A stretch of DNA of 23,127 nt from contig JAFTPY010000184.1 in the NCBI GenBank assembly GCA_017463035.1, positions 1 to 23,127 on the forward strand, read 5' to 3'. A program made the translations under genes and the position numbers. The notes under the pieces were generated by a model that saw nothing but the letters and a program-made list of their open reading frames with translations, did not search any database and was not told the origin of the DNA. Source of the stretch: Lachnospiraceae bacterium (GTDB taxonomy: Bacteria > Bacillota > Clostridia > Lachnospirales > Lachnospiraceae). This document shows positions 13,614 through 22,136 of this stretch, one piece after another (the first letter of the stretch is position 1; each line of letters starts with the position of its first letter).

Positions 13614-16076
13614 TCACGATTTCTTAGCTTTCCGCACTCTGCGCAAACGAAGCCGGGCATTTTCCGGCGTCTCGTTCTCCTGTACCGTAAGTGCCACCGT
13701 ATCCCCCGTGGAAATCTTACCGCTTAATATCTCTTCCGCCAGCATATCCTCCAAATGCACCTGCACCGCACGACGAATCGGTCTTGCACCGTACTTTTCG
13801 TCGGAGCCCTTCTTTACGATAAACTCTGCCACCGTCGCATCCGGCTTTAAAATAATGGAAAGCTGCTCCTTGCAACGCTTTACCACCTCTGCAATCTGAA
13901 GTCCCGCAATTTCCTTTAGAGCCTCCGGCCCCAAGGTCTTAAATACAATGGTCTCATCAATACGGTTGATGAACTCCGGCTTGAAACTGTGCTTCATCTC
14001 TTCCATCACCGCAGCACGCATCCGCTCATAGTCCGCACTTTCATCCGGTTTGCTGATAAAGCCCAGATTTTTCGGCTCCATAATCCGGCCCGCACCGGTA
14101 TTGGAAGTCATAATGATAATGGTATTTTTAAAGCTGACACGACGTCCCTGGGCATCCGTAATGTGACCGTCCTCCAGCACCTGAAGTAAAATATTGAACA
14201 CATCCGGATGTGCCTTCTCCAGCTCGTCAAACAATACCACGGAATACGGATTCCGACGAATCTGCTCACTTAATTGACCGCCCTCGTCATGGCCCACATA
14301 GCCCGGCGGTGAACCGATCATTTTGGACACACTGTGCTTTTCCATGTATTCCGACATATCCACGCGAATCAGTGCATCCTCCTTACCGAATACCGCCTCC
14401 GCAAGCGCCTTGGACAGCTCCGTCTTACCTACACCGGTCGGTCCCAAAAACAGGAAGGACCCAATCGGTCGCTGCGGATTCTGCAATCCCACACGGGCAC
14501 GACGAATAGCCCTGGCCACTGCCAGTACCGCATCCTCCTGGCCGATAACACGCTTACGAAGCACCTCCGGAAGTTTCAGCAAGCGCTCGCTTTCCTCTTC
14601 ACAAAGCTTCGCCAGAGGCACCTTCGTCCATGCGGAAATCACATCCGCAATCATATCCTCATGAAGCACAGGAAGCTGTGCCTCTCCCGTCTCTTCCTCC
14701 TCTAAACGCGCCGCCAGACGCTTCTGTTTTGCCGCCAAGGCAATCGCACCCTCACTGTCACCGGAAAGCAGCAAACGCTCCTTTTCCGCCTGAAGCTGCG
14801 CCAATTGTTTTCTCTTATCATTATCGGCAACCGCTGCCGAAAGCTCCGTCAACCGAAGCTTCGATGCCGCCTCATCCAGTACATCAATGGCCTTATCCGG
14901 CAAAAAGCGGTCGTTAATATAACGCTCCGAAAGTTTTACCGCCGCTCTCACCGCTTCGTTGCTGATAGCGATACCATGATGCTTCTCATAGGTTTCCCGA
15001 AGACCGAATAAAATCTCCTCCGCTTCCGCAAGGGACGGCTCCTCTACCACAACCGGCTGGAATCTGCGTTCCAGTGCCGCATCCTTCTCGATATATTTGC
15101 GGTATTCCTCTCTCGTGGTAGCTCCGATAACCTGAAACTCACCTCTTGCCAACGCCGGCTTCATAATATTAGAGGCATCCAAAGACCCTTCCGCCCCACC
15201 TGCTCCGATAATCGTATGCAGCTCATCGATAAAAATCAAAACATTCCCGTCGCTGATTGCCTCGTCCATCACCCGCTTGATGCGTTCTTCAAACTCACCG
15301 CGGTACTTGGTGCCTGCCACCATTGCGGGCAAATCCAACGCTAGCAGACGCTTCTTCTTCATCTCCTCCGGCACATTTCCTTCCGCAATGCGACGGGCAA
15401 GACCTTCTGCCACCGCCGTCTTACCTACCCCCGGCTCACCCACCAGACAAGGATTATTCTTTGTTCTGCGACTCAAAATACGAATCACACGACTGATTTC
15501 CTCTTCCCGCCCGATGACCGGATCCAGCTTGCCGTTTTTCGCTGCTTCCGTCATATCTTTACTGAATTTATCCAAAAGCGAACCGTTTTCGTTTTTCTTC
15601 ACCTTACTCCGGCTCATGGCGTACTCTGCCTTGGCACGGTTGGCATCAATGCCCATAGCTTCCAATGTGGCAAAATAAATCTTTTGCACCGGAATCCCCA
15701 ACGTATTTAATAGACGTACCGCAATACAATCCGTCTCCTGCAAAACCGCCAGAAGCAAATGCTCGGTGCCGATTTTGTCACTTCCGTAACGGTTTGCCTC
15801 CGTTTCCGCCTGCTCCAGTATTTCGGAAAACCGCGGTGTATTCTGTATTTTCTTTCTTCGATCACCCTTTTGAGGCGTAATGAGCTGAGAAATCAATTCA
15901 TTCAGCTTCTCTGCCTGAAGACCGTTTTCCTGCAGGACTTCTCTTGCGATACATTCTTCACGTAACAACGACACCAACAAATGCTCACTGCCGATATAGC
16001 CGTGGGACAAATGCTCCGCCGCCTGTTTTGCATATTGCAGTACCCGCTCTGCCTGTTCGGTATATAACTTTCCCAT
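13614..16076 (-). CDS. clpC: ATP-dependent Clp protease ATP-binding subunit ClpC
   Basis: An 820-residue AAA+ unfoldase of normal ClpC length. Residues 1-145 are the Clp N-domain repeats (EHLLVSLL, EHLLLAVL). AAA-1 has Walker A GEPGVGKT (213-220) and Walker B IFIDEL (281-286). A middle coiled-coil domain (about 410-465) is present, as expected for ClpC and shorter than in ClpB. AAA-2 has Walker A GPTGVGKT (545-552) and Walker B VVLFDE (613-618). LGF at 671-673 matches the ClpP-docking loop. It feeds proteins to ClpP. The start at ATG 16076 follows AAAGGGA. It lies 23 bp after a GntR gene; ctsR, mcsA and mcsB are absent from this position. Confidence 0.97.
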   Translation of the reverse strand: MGKLYTEQAERVLQYAKQAAEHLSHGYIGSEHLLVSLLREECIAREVLQENGLQAEKLNELISQLITPQKGDRRKKIQNTPRFSEILEQAETEANRYGSDKIGTEHLLLAVLQETDCIAVRLLNTLGIPVQKIYFATLEAMGIDANRAKAEYAMSRSKVKKNENGSLLDKFSKDMTEAAKNGKLDPVIGREEEISRVIRILSRRTKNNPCLVGEPGVGKTAVAEGLARRIAEGNVPEEMKKKRLLALDLPAMVAGTKYRGEFEERIKRVMDEAISDGNVLIFIDELHTIIGAGGAEGSLDASNIMKPALARGEFQVIGATTREEYRKYIEKDAALERRFQPVVVEEPSLAEAEEILFGLRETYEKHHGIAISNEAVRAAVKLSERYINDRFLPDKAIDVLDEAASKLRLTELSAAVADNDKRKQLAQLQAEKERLLLSGDSEGAIALAAKQKRLAARLEEEETGEAQLPVLHEDMIADVISAWTKVPLAKLCEEESERLLKLPEVLRKRVIGQEDAVLAVARAIRRARVGLQNPQRPIGSFLFLGPTGVGKTELSKALAEAVFGKEDALIRVDMSEYMEKHSVSKMIGSPPGYVGHDEGGQLSEQIRRNPYSVVLFDELEKAHPDVFNILLQVLEDGHITDAQGRRVSFKNTIIIMTSNTGAGRIMEPKNLGFISKPDESADYERMRAAVMEEMKHSFKPEFINRIDETIVFKTLGPEALKEIAGLQIAEVVKRCKEQLSIILKPDATVAEFIVKKGSDEKYGARPIRRAVQVHLEDMLAEEILSGKISTGDTVALTVQENETPENARLRLRRVRKAKKS

Positions 16077-16099
16077 ATTGTTCCCTTTCTGCCGTTTTA

Positions 16100-16471
16100 C
16101 TAAACCTGAAACTCCCGTAACACCTCATCCGTAACCGCATGAATCTCTTCGTCGGAAAGCCCCCGGCACAGGGCCTTTGCCAAAGAAATCCGCATCTCGT
16201 TCTTCAACTGCTCCATTGCCCTCAGCTTATCACTGTTTACCGCAATAACCGCACCGTTTCTCCGGTCCAGACGCAGGTATCCCTCCTGACGCAAAATCGC
16301 ATAGGCTTTATTCACCGTATGCATATTGATTCCGATATCATCCGCCAGTTCTCTTACCGACGGCAACGTATCCCCCGGCAATAGCTGTGCGTTGGCGATT
16401 CCGTAAATAATCTGATTGTACAGCTGCACATAAAGCGCTTCACTGCTGCCGAAATCAATTCGTATTACCAT
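16100..16471 (-). CDS. GntR-family (YtrA-type) transcriptional regulator
   Basis: A 123-residue protein: an N-terminal winged helix-turn-helix (LYVQLYNQIIYGIANAQLLPG, TLPSVRELADDIGINMHTV, AYAILRQEGYLRLDRRNG, about residues 13-80) and a short helical tail (about 85-123) without a large ligand domain. That size and shape are typical of the YtrA subfamily, small repressors that often control neighbouring transporter or membrane genes. GGAGG lies ten bases before ATG 16471. It sits 25 bp downstream of the cohesin-type gene and 23 bp upstream of clpC, so it may regulate clpC or its own operon. The inducer is unknown. Confidence 0.93.
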   Translation of the reverse strand: MVIRIDFGSSEALYVQLYNQIIYGIANAQLLPGDTLPSVRELADDIGINMHTVNKAYAILRQEGYLRLDRRNGAVIAVNSDKLRAMEQLKNEMRISLAKALCRGLSDEEIHAVTDEVLREFQV

Positions 16472-16496
16472 TCGTTACCGTCCTCCTTCCGTATGG

Positions 16497-17525
16497 TTAC
16501 AGATTGTCATCCAATTCATCCTCATCCGTGTGTCCCTGCCGGTATAATTTTACAACAATCAACAGTAAAAGTACACAAAGAGCAAGAAACATTGCCAGCG
16601 TAAACAACAAAAACACCTGCTGGCTTTTGTATTTATCCAATGTCTCATATAAGGCAGTGTTATCCTCTTCCACAACCTGCCGCAATTCGATGCGCGACTC
16701 ATCATAGCGCTGCAGCGTCTGCTGTTCTCTGTCATAACGGTAATATCCGCTGACCCCCAGCTCATCCTCCAGTACAAGCACATAAAAATCCACATCCGGA
16801 GTATCACGCTTCACATATGCCTTGATACGGATTCCGTCCACATACAACACCGTTTCCTCGTATCCCGTCGGTGCAACATAGGCACTGTCTTCCTCAGACA
16901 CTTTATACGAACCGCCGAAGGAAAGCAAAATGCCTCCTTCCGTCTGAGACGCATGAAGCCCCTTTTCAAAACCCACCGGCTCCGGTTTTTCCGGAGCTTT
17001 GGTCGGTTCCGGTGCTTCCTTTTCCCTGGTTACATACAAATAATAGCGCTTTTCCGTTCCGTTTTCCGCAGTCACGGTTACCACTACCGTATTCCGTCCC
17101 ACCTGAAGTCCGGTGCTGCCGTTTACACCCACCACCGCATTCTCATCCTCGGTCAGAGCGCTGACTACCAGCATTTCCGTCTCATAGGGCACTGTCACCT
17201 CGTACTCCCGCACCGTGGTTGCAAAGGCCGGGGAAAGCTTGCCCGGGCTCACCTTCAAAGCAGACAGATTCGCATTATCCGACGCATCCTGTGCCGCCTC
17301 TACCGCCAGTGTCAATACATTGCTGGATACCGACATTGCTTCGTCCATGCCGTAAGTATACACAATCGGCCGGCTGTCCAAGGAAACATCGGACACGCCT
17401 CTGGCGATTGCCCGGAACCGAATGACATACTTCCGGCTCCCTACGCTGGCATCCGCTCCCATATCCGCAATTCGTAACATACCGGCACCTCCCGTAATAC
17501 AGGAAGGTGCCGTTACAAATTCCAT
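16497..17525 (-). CDS. C-terminal fragment: cohesin remainder, cadherin-like domain, membrane anchor
   Basis: The first ATG after the TAA is at 17525, 21 bases downstream and in the same frame, giving 342 residues without any signal peptide or ribosome binding site. The cadherin-like domain (83-168: ANLSALKVSPGKLSPAFAT ... RYYLYVTRE) is of the same type as that closing the 1338-residue neighbour. The helix at 303-326 would anchor the protein to the membrane. Without the signal peptide, correct export is doubtful. Confidence 0.55.
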   Translation of the reverse strand: MEFVTAPSCITGGAGMLRIADMGADASVGSRKYVIRFRAIARGVSDVSLDSRPIVYTYGMDEAMSVSSNVLTLAVEAAQDASDNANLSALKVSPGKLSPAFATTVREYEVTVPYETEMLVVSALTEDENAVVGVNGSTGLQVGRNTVVVTVTAENGTEKRYYLYVTREKEAPEPTKAPEKPEPVGFEKGLHASQTEGGILLSFGGSYKVSEEDSAYVAPTGYEETVLYVDGIRIKAYVKRDTPDVDFYVLVLEDELGVSGYYRYDREQQTLQRYDESRIELRQVVEEDNTALYETLDKYKSQQVFLLFTLAMFLALCVLLLLIVVKLYRQGHTDEDELDDNL

Positions 17526-17546
17526 TACATCCGCATTGTAAATAAG

Positions 17547-17762
17547 TTAGGCTTCAATATCGCCGATGATTGCCGCCTGCGGAGACTCGCCCTCTGCCGG
17601 CTGTACATTAATCCAAAGAGTTACCTCAAATTCATCGCCCACACGTACCGTATCGCTTTCCGTCTGCAAATCGATGGATGCCATCGCCGCCTGTGCCGTT
17701 TCCGGAGCCCCGAAAACAAGCACAGCCATTGCAAACAGAATCATAAACAGCCCTCGCTTCAT
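17547..17762 (-). CDS. N-terminal fragment: signal peptide and first strands of the cohesin-like domain
   Basis: As it stands the frame from ATG 17762 (AGAGGTGAT ten bases upstream) makes 71 residues: a signal peptide cut near AQAA and about 45 residues of a cohesin-type sandwich, ending at GDIEA. That is too short to fold alone, which is why the interrupted-gene reading is preferred. Translation of this piece should be efficient. Confidence 0.6.
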   Translation of the reverse strand: MKRGLFMILFAMAVLVFGAPETAQAAMASIDLQTESDTVRVGDEFEVTLWINVQPAEGESPQAAIIGDIEA

Positions 17763-17777
17763 TCTAAATCACCTCTG

Positions 17778-20700
17778 CTATTCTCTTACCACATACAGCA
17801 CATACTCACGCTTGGAGCCGTCTTCTGCCATTACCGCTACGGTTAAGGTATTTCTGCCCACCTCTAACGTCTGATATCCGTCACCGGCTACCGTTGCTTT
17901 TTTGCTGACAGCGGTTGCATTAATTTTCACAACCTCCGTACTGTTCGGTACAATAATGGAATACTGCTTCGTTGTACCACCGTCAAAGCTTGGGGTCAGG
18001 GCATACGTCGTACCGTCTACCGCCTGTACGGAAAGCTTTGACAAATAGTTATTCGGATTTTGTGCAGTCGACGGTTCAGGGCAACGGGTCTCCGGCATAT
18101 TCAGGTATACCGGTATGGAGAATACAATCGGACTGTCGGTTGCTCCCGCATATGCCTGTGCGGTCTTTTTTCCCTCCGAAGACGGAGCCACCACATTTGC
18201 CATGTACTGATGACTGTATGTATAATAAGAGCTCATATTAAACTTCTGCAGATAAATCGTATTCTGACCCTTGTTGATGTAAGAATCGCCGATAATATAC
18301 GCGCCGCCCACAATGGCACTATAACGGTTATCCCACGGAATCAGAGACGCATCATTCAGGGCATCGTTGGTGCTGCTGCCGTATTTCGCATACTTTAGGC
18401 CGTTGGCAATCGCTCCGCCCGGCTGTGTACTATGGTATGCCCCGATATTGTAAAAATTATACAAGCCTTCAAAGCCGCTCACGGTACCGGTGACACTATT
18501 GCTGACCGTGGAAGTACCGGTAACAACCTCCTGTTTTACACGGGTTGCCAAATGATACGGACTCACACCTGAATATTCCGCAGCCTCAATAAAGGTCTCC
18601 GCATAGGTGATGGATTTCCGCACTCCGTTCTCATCCTCGTAAACATAAGAGGTCTTGTATAACGGCGTGTACTTTAAAACATTCTCTACACCCTCCGCAT
18701 CCTGATAAGCCGGCTCATAATTCAATACTTCAAACTGGAAAATAGCCTTGTCATCCGGGAAATTACGAGGATCCATATAATATTCCAACGCTGCCTTGGA
18801 GGCCGTTACCCAGGTAGAACCGTCGTATACGATAAAGCTGTCGGTCTTCCAATTGTACGCACCCTCTTCCAAAGACTTCCAGGCAATGCCGGAACTGTTC
18901 GGAATCAGGTTTTTCCCCGGAATATTCTCCTCTGCGATTACTCTGTCCCAAACCAATCCGGTATGGAACGCCTTAAATACCCAGTTCGGGTATTTCGCAT
19001 GCAATGCCCGCAAATACGGCTTGTAGGAATCCGGGAAACGCTGCTTTGTCAGATTCAACTCAAAATCCGCACTGACACTCTGGTCATTGTCGTCCTGACT
19101 GCCCCAGATATGGGTTCCCTGCGTCGGAAGCGGCGGTGCCTCACACGGTGTAATACGCTCCTCTAAAATATAGCCGTAATATTCCGTGCCCCGATGATCC
19201 ACACCCACATGACGATATATATTTCCCTTCTCATCCACATACAATCCGTACAGCATCAGATAATCACCCGCCGATACCGTCACCGCGCGGGTAGTTCCTC
19301 CCAGCTTTACACTATCCGCACTGCCGTACGGAAGCGCTGTTAATACAATTGCCGAAGCTCTCGGGTGGGTCGCATGGCCCCAGCCGTCCTGTACACCCGC
19401 CGTATTCTCCTTTGCCTCGGTCCACGGCTTCGGTCCCGGAGTCGGGGTTGCGGTCGGTAACGGAGTCGCTGTCGGTCCCGCCGTTACCGGTGCATCACAT
19501 TCCGTCACATATTTATCCATAATATAGCCATAGTAGGTCTGCTTTCCTTCCGTGATGCCAACATGACGATATATCTTCTCATCCTCTCCCATATACAAAT
19601 CATACAGCATTAAATAATCATCCGCCCGTACCGTAACCGAGGTGGTGGTTCCCTGCCTCTTTACGCTGTCCGCGCTGCTTCCCGGTAACGCCTTCAATAT
19701 AATCATAGATGCATTCGGATGAACCGCATGTCCCCAACCCTTCTGTTTCCCTGCCGTATTTTCCTTCGCCTCGGAGGCAGGCTTTGCCGCCGGCGTAGGC
19801 GTTACGGTCGGCTTCGGAGTAGCCGTCGGTGTCGGTGTTGCGGTTGGTGTCGTATCCGGCTTCGGAGTAGCTGTCGGCGTAGTTTCCGGCACAGGTGTCG
19901 GACTCGGCGTCATATCCGGTACCGGCGTGGCCGTCGGCGCAGGGGTCGGGCTCGGTGTCACAACCGGTTCAACCCTTTTCCCGAGACGCAACGCATCCGC
20001 CTGAACAAATCCCTTTAACATTTCTCCGTCCTTTTCCGCAACAACAGAAAACCATTTTCCGTTACTTGCGGCCTGCTCAGCGGTCAGCTTCACTACCGTA
20101 TCCTTGCCCAAGGTCGCAATGGAACCGGAAGAGGTCTTTACATAAGAGGCACTGCCGGTAGCTCCGGTACGCAAACGAACCTGCTTCGTCACAATTGCCT
20201 CCGGATACGTCTCAAACTCCAAACGGACAAAATCGCTTAATACATATCCCTGGGCCTCGCCCACATTCACGTGATACCACTTGTCCGTACCTTTTATCTC
20301 TTCTCCGATGACCGTAACCGCATCGCCCTGTATCAACACCTTTACAATCGCGTGCTCCGTTCCTACACCTCCGCGCAGGTTCAGCTGTGTTGCCGAAACC
20401 TTTGCCGGATAGGAACAGGAAACCTCACCCGATACCTCCCCGGAAGGGGTCGGCGTAGCGGTGGCGGTCAGTCCCGGCGTAGCGGTCGGTGCCGCAGTCG
20501 GCGTGGCCGTCGGTGCCAATGTCGGAGCCTTTGTCGGCTCCGGAGCGGAAAGCTCTAAATACTGTCCGAATACATAACCGGTCTTCTTCTCTCCGTTTAC
20601 CGTCAATTCAATGCAATACCATTTATCATCTCCCACATAGCAGCTGCCGGTGGCCGTTACCTTCGCGGTATTAATCAGTACTGCCACTACCTTGTGGTCC

Positions 20701-21794
20701 GTACCGGCCTGCTCTCGTACATTTAAGCTGCTTGCAATAACCGTAGCCGGTATCTCGTAATCCAGAATCAAACCCTCCGGCTTCGGTGTAGCCGTCGGCT
20801 TTGGAGTAGCGGTCGGTACCGGCGTAGCCGTCGGCTTCGGTGTAGCGGTCGGAATCGCACTGTCTAACGTAATATACAAACCGTACACATAACCAACCTT
20901 TTTTACCCCGCCTTCGGTAAAGGAAATCCGATACCAGGTGTCCCCGTTTACCGAGGTAATACCGGTAGCGGTAACCGATGCCCCGTAACGCAAAGACGTA
21001 ATCAACGCATTCCCCGTCCCGGCGCCGTTACGCACGTTCAATACACTGGCGGTTACTCTTGCAGGCACGGAAAACTCCTCCGCATAATTCCCGCCGGACT
21101 GTGCCGGAGCACTCGTCGGAGTCGGAGGTGCCACCGGCTTCGGCGTAGCGGTCGGAATCGGTGCATTTAAGGTAACATACGGTGCGTATGCGTAACCGGT
21201 CTTTGTGGCCCCGCCGGACTGATAGGATACCTTATACCACTTCTCTGTCCCGGCATAGGTCTGTCCCAAAACCGTTACCTTCGCTCCGCTCTTTAACGTA
21301 TCCAACAAAGCCCCGGAAGTCCCGGCGCTTTTTCTGATATTTAACTCACTGACCCAAATCTGTCCCGGAACGGAAAACTCCGTAGCCTGCTCCCCTGAGG
21401 AAGCCGGCGCCTTCGTCGCAGTCGGTGCCTTCGTCGGAGCTTTTGTCGGTGCCTGAGTTACGGTTGCTTCCACGGAAACATATTTCCCGCTTACGTATCC
21501 CTTAACCGTCTTCCCTCCGAAGGTGGCCAGAATATAATACCAGCCGTTTTCCTCATCCAAAATATCCACTACGGTACTCTTGGTTAAATACACATCCTCA
21601 CCGTTTACCGTTATCTTACTGTAGCTTGTACTCGGACCGCTCCGCACATACAGGCTGGAGGCGATAATCGTCCCCTCCTGCGCCGCCTGCGGCATCACAG
21701 GTGCCATCCCTACGGTTTTTCCGAACAATATTCCCACGCATAACAGTGTTGCCATTATCCGGCACCCGCATTTCCATCCCTTTCGCAGCTTCAT
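17778..21794 (-). CDS. Secreted multi-SH3b beta-N-acetylglucosaminidase (LytD/GH73-like)
   Basis: A 1338-residue exported wall hydrolase from ATG 21794 behind AAAGGAGAG. Order: signal peptide (1-38); six bacterial SH3-like domains near 41-109, 139-210, 240-312, 346-416, 459-526 and 530-606, most with LNVR-G-GT and GYV motifs; Pro-Thr linkers between them, the longest at 608-672; two copies of a 98-residue module (673-770, 789-886); a glucosaminidase domain (about 920-1210) with candidate catalytic Glu1089 in HLATRVKQEV and YNFYNIGAYHS; and a cadherin-like sandwich (1245-1338). SH3b domains bind peptidoglycan, and the enzyme should cleave GlcNAc-beta-1,4-MurNAc bonds in the wall. First gene of an operon with the cohesin-like protein. 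Confidence 0.92.
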   Translation of the reverse strand: MKLRKGWKCGCRIMATLLCVGILFGKTVGMAPVMPQAAQEGTIIASSLYVRSGPSTSYSKITVNGEDVYLTKSTVVDILDEENGWYYILATFGGKTVKGYVSGKYVSVEATVTQAPTKAPTKAPTATKAPASSGEQATEFSVPGQIWVSELNIRKSAGTSGALLDTLKSGAKVTVLGQTYAGTEKWYKVSYQSGGATKTGYAYAPYVTLNAPIPTATPKPVAPPTPTSAPAQSGGNYAEEFSVPARVTASVLNVRNGAGTGNALITSLRYGASVTATGITSVNGDTWYRISFTEGGVKKVGYVYGLYITLDSAIPTATPKPTATPVPTATPKPTATPKPEGLILDYEIPATVIASSLNVREQAGTDHKVVAVLINTAKVTATGSCYVGDDKWYCIELTVNGEKKTGYVFGQYLELSAPEPTKAPTLAPTATPTAAPTATPGLTATATPTPSGEVSGEVSCSYPAKVSATQLNLRGGVGTEHAIVKVLIQGDAVTVIGEEIKGTDKWYHVNVGEAQGYVLSDFVRLEFETYPEAIVTKQVRLRTGATGSASYVKTSSGSIATLGKDTVVKLTAEQAASNGKWFSVVAEKDGEMLKGFVQADALRLGKRVEPVVTPSPTPAPTATPVPDMTPSPTPVPETTPTATPKPDTTPTATPTPTATPKPTVTPTPAAKPASEAKENTAGKQKGWGHAVHPNASMIILKALPGSSADSVKRQGTTTSVTVRADDYLMLYDLYMGEDEKIYRHVGITEGKQTYYGYIMDKYVTECDAPVTAGPTATPLPTATPTPGPKPWTEAKENTAGVQDGWGHATHPRASAIVLTALPYGSADSVKLGGTTRAVTVSAGDYLMLYGLYVDEKGNIYRHVGVDHRGTEYYGYILEERITPCEAPPLPTQGTHIWGSQDDNDQSVSADFELNLTKQRFPDSYKPYLRALHAKYPNWVFKAFHTGLVWDRVIAEENIPGKNLIPNSSGIAWKSLEEGAYNWKTDSFIVYDGSTWVTASKAALEYYMDPRNFPDDKAIFQFEVLNYEPAYQDAEGVENVLKYTPLYKTSYVYEDENGVRKSITYAETFIEAAEYSGVSPYHLATRVKQEVVTGTSTVSNSVTGTVSGFEGLYNFYNIGAYHSTQPGGAIANGLKYAKYGSSTNDALNDASLIPWDNRYSAIVGGAYIIGDSYINKGQNTIYLQKFNMSSYYTYSHQYMANVVAPSSEGKKTAQAYAGATDSPIVFSIPVYLNMPETRCPEPSTAQNPNNYLSKLSVQAVDGTTYALTPSFDGGTTKQYSIIVPNSTEVVKINATAVSKKATVAGDGYQTLEVGRNTLTVAVMAEDGSKREYVLYVVRE
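19137..19778 (-). repeat. Two tandem copies of a 98-residue module
   Basis: Residues 673-770 and 789-886 of the glucosaminidase align without gaps at about 60% identity by hand count. Shared elements include EAKENTAG, GWGHA-x-HP-x-AS, SADSVK, DYLMLY, IYRHVG, YYGYI and a closing C-x-AP. A Pro-Thr linker separates them. They resemble SH3-like folds in strand pattern but differ clearly from the six N-terminal SH3b domains. Confidence 0.85.
19779..19973 (-). repeat. Low-complexity Pro-Thr linker DNA repeat
   Basis: Imperfect repeats of units encoding PTATP, PSPTP and PKPDT fill 195 bases (residues 608-672). Shorter blocks of the same kind occur at 19425-19487, 20436-20543, 20775-20858 and 21099-21164, all in this gene. 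They encode flexible extracellular spacers and are likely to vary in length. Confidence 0.8.
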
Positions 21795-21860
21795 GAAACT
21801 CTCTCCTTTATTACCGTATCCTAATGTATCTTTCTCCGTATGTATCTCTCTATATTTTGT

Positions 21861-21880
21861 AGTATAACATATCCATTATA
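21861..21880 (-). promoter_or_regulatory. Promoter region of the glucosaminidase operon
   Basis: Two extended -10 boxes overlap here on the minus strand: TGGTATAAT (hexamer 21875-21880) and TGTTATACT (hexamer 21861-21866), 67-87 nt upstream of ATG 21794. No strong -35 is present for either. They lie inside an imperfect palindrome (AGTAT...ATACT, 21861-21887) that could be an operator. Confidence 0.45.
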
Positions 21881-21953
21881 CCATACTAAGTATAAAACGA
21901 CTATATGTCAGATTCATGTCATAAAAAAGAACTTATCATTAATGAATCATGGA

Positions 21954-22078
21954 ACAAAGAGTTTCTCTTGCGAAACTCTCGCGCCGATCGCGGTCGCTTG
22001 CGACATCTTCCAATCGCGCGAGTGCGCATCCCGCGGAGCGCTTTTGTGTGATAGGAAATTGCGAAATTTCCTATCACA
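21954..22078. repeat. Structured REP-like repeat, copy B
   Basis: About 125 bp in the same orientation as copy A. Shared blocks: ACAAAGAGTTTC, CTTGCGAAACTCTCGCGCCG, CGACAT and GCATCCCGCGGAGCG. Hairpins: GAGTTTC/GAAACTC (21959-21978), TCGCG/CGCGA (21988-21992, 22017-22021) enclosing TCGC-TT-GCGA (21994-22003), and a 14-bp stem with GCGA loop (22047-22078). Stem sequences differ from copy A but pairing is kept. With the terminator and promoter it fills the gene-free stretch 21795-22136. Confidence 0.75.
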
Positions 22079-22079
22079 T

Positions 22080-22104
22080 AAAAAAGCCGGGGAAAATCCC
22101 CGGC
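22080..22104 (-). terminator. Rho-independent terminator of the O-antigen ligase-like gene
   Basis: An 8-bp GC-rich stem, GCCGGGGA/TCCCCGGC with a 3-base loop (22086-22104), is followed on the minus strand by six T residues (22080-22085). It starts 32 bases past the stop at 22137. Confidence 0.92.
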
Positions 22105-22136
22105 CTCGTACTAAGCCACATAAAAACATTTCTCTG

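Larger units (their letters stand above)
16497..17762 (-). pseudogene. Cohesin-like/cadherin-like surface protein gene interrupted by an in-frame TAA
   Basis: A single reading frame of 422 codons from ATG 17762 to 16497 is broken only at codon 72 (TAA, 17547-17549). Both sides read as one protein: signal peptide (1-25), cohesin-like beta-sandwich starting at ASIDLQTESDTVRVGDEFEV and continuing past the stop with LIYNADVMEFVTAPS and GGAGMLRIADMG (to about 155), a cadherin-like beta-sandwich domain (162-247), a PEPTKAPEKPEP linker, a C-terminal extracytoplasmic domain (265-350), one membrane helix (382-405) and an acidic cytoplasmic end. The stop is a nonsense mutation, a sequencing error, or a read-through codon. 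It lies 15 bp after the glucosaminidase gene. Confidence 0.8.

Noticed and set aside
13436..13660. Minus-strand open frame of 74 codons across repeat copy A
   Set aside because: It is read through the hairpins and the clpC end in another frame; its APRDAH motif recurs in copy B only because the repeat does.
16472..16496. CtsR or CIRCE operator before the gntR-clpC pair
   Set aside because: The gap is only 25 bp and holds the ribosome binding site; no heptad repeats or TTAGCACTC inverted repeat are present.
19779..19973. Possible intergenic or CRISPR-like repeat
   Set aside because: The repeats encode Pro-Thr linkers inside an intact 1338-codon gene.
21947..22129. Minus-strand open frame of 60 codons across repeat copy B
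   Set aside because: It has the same origin as the frame in copy A; it crosses a terminator and has no ribosome binding site.
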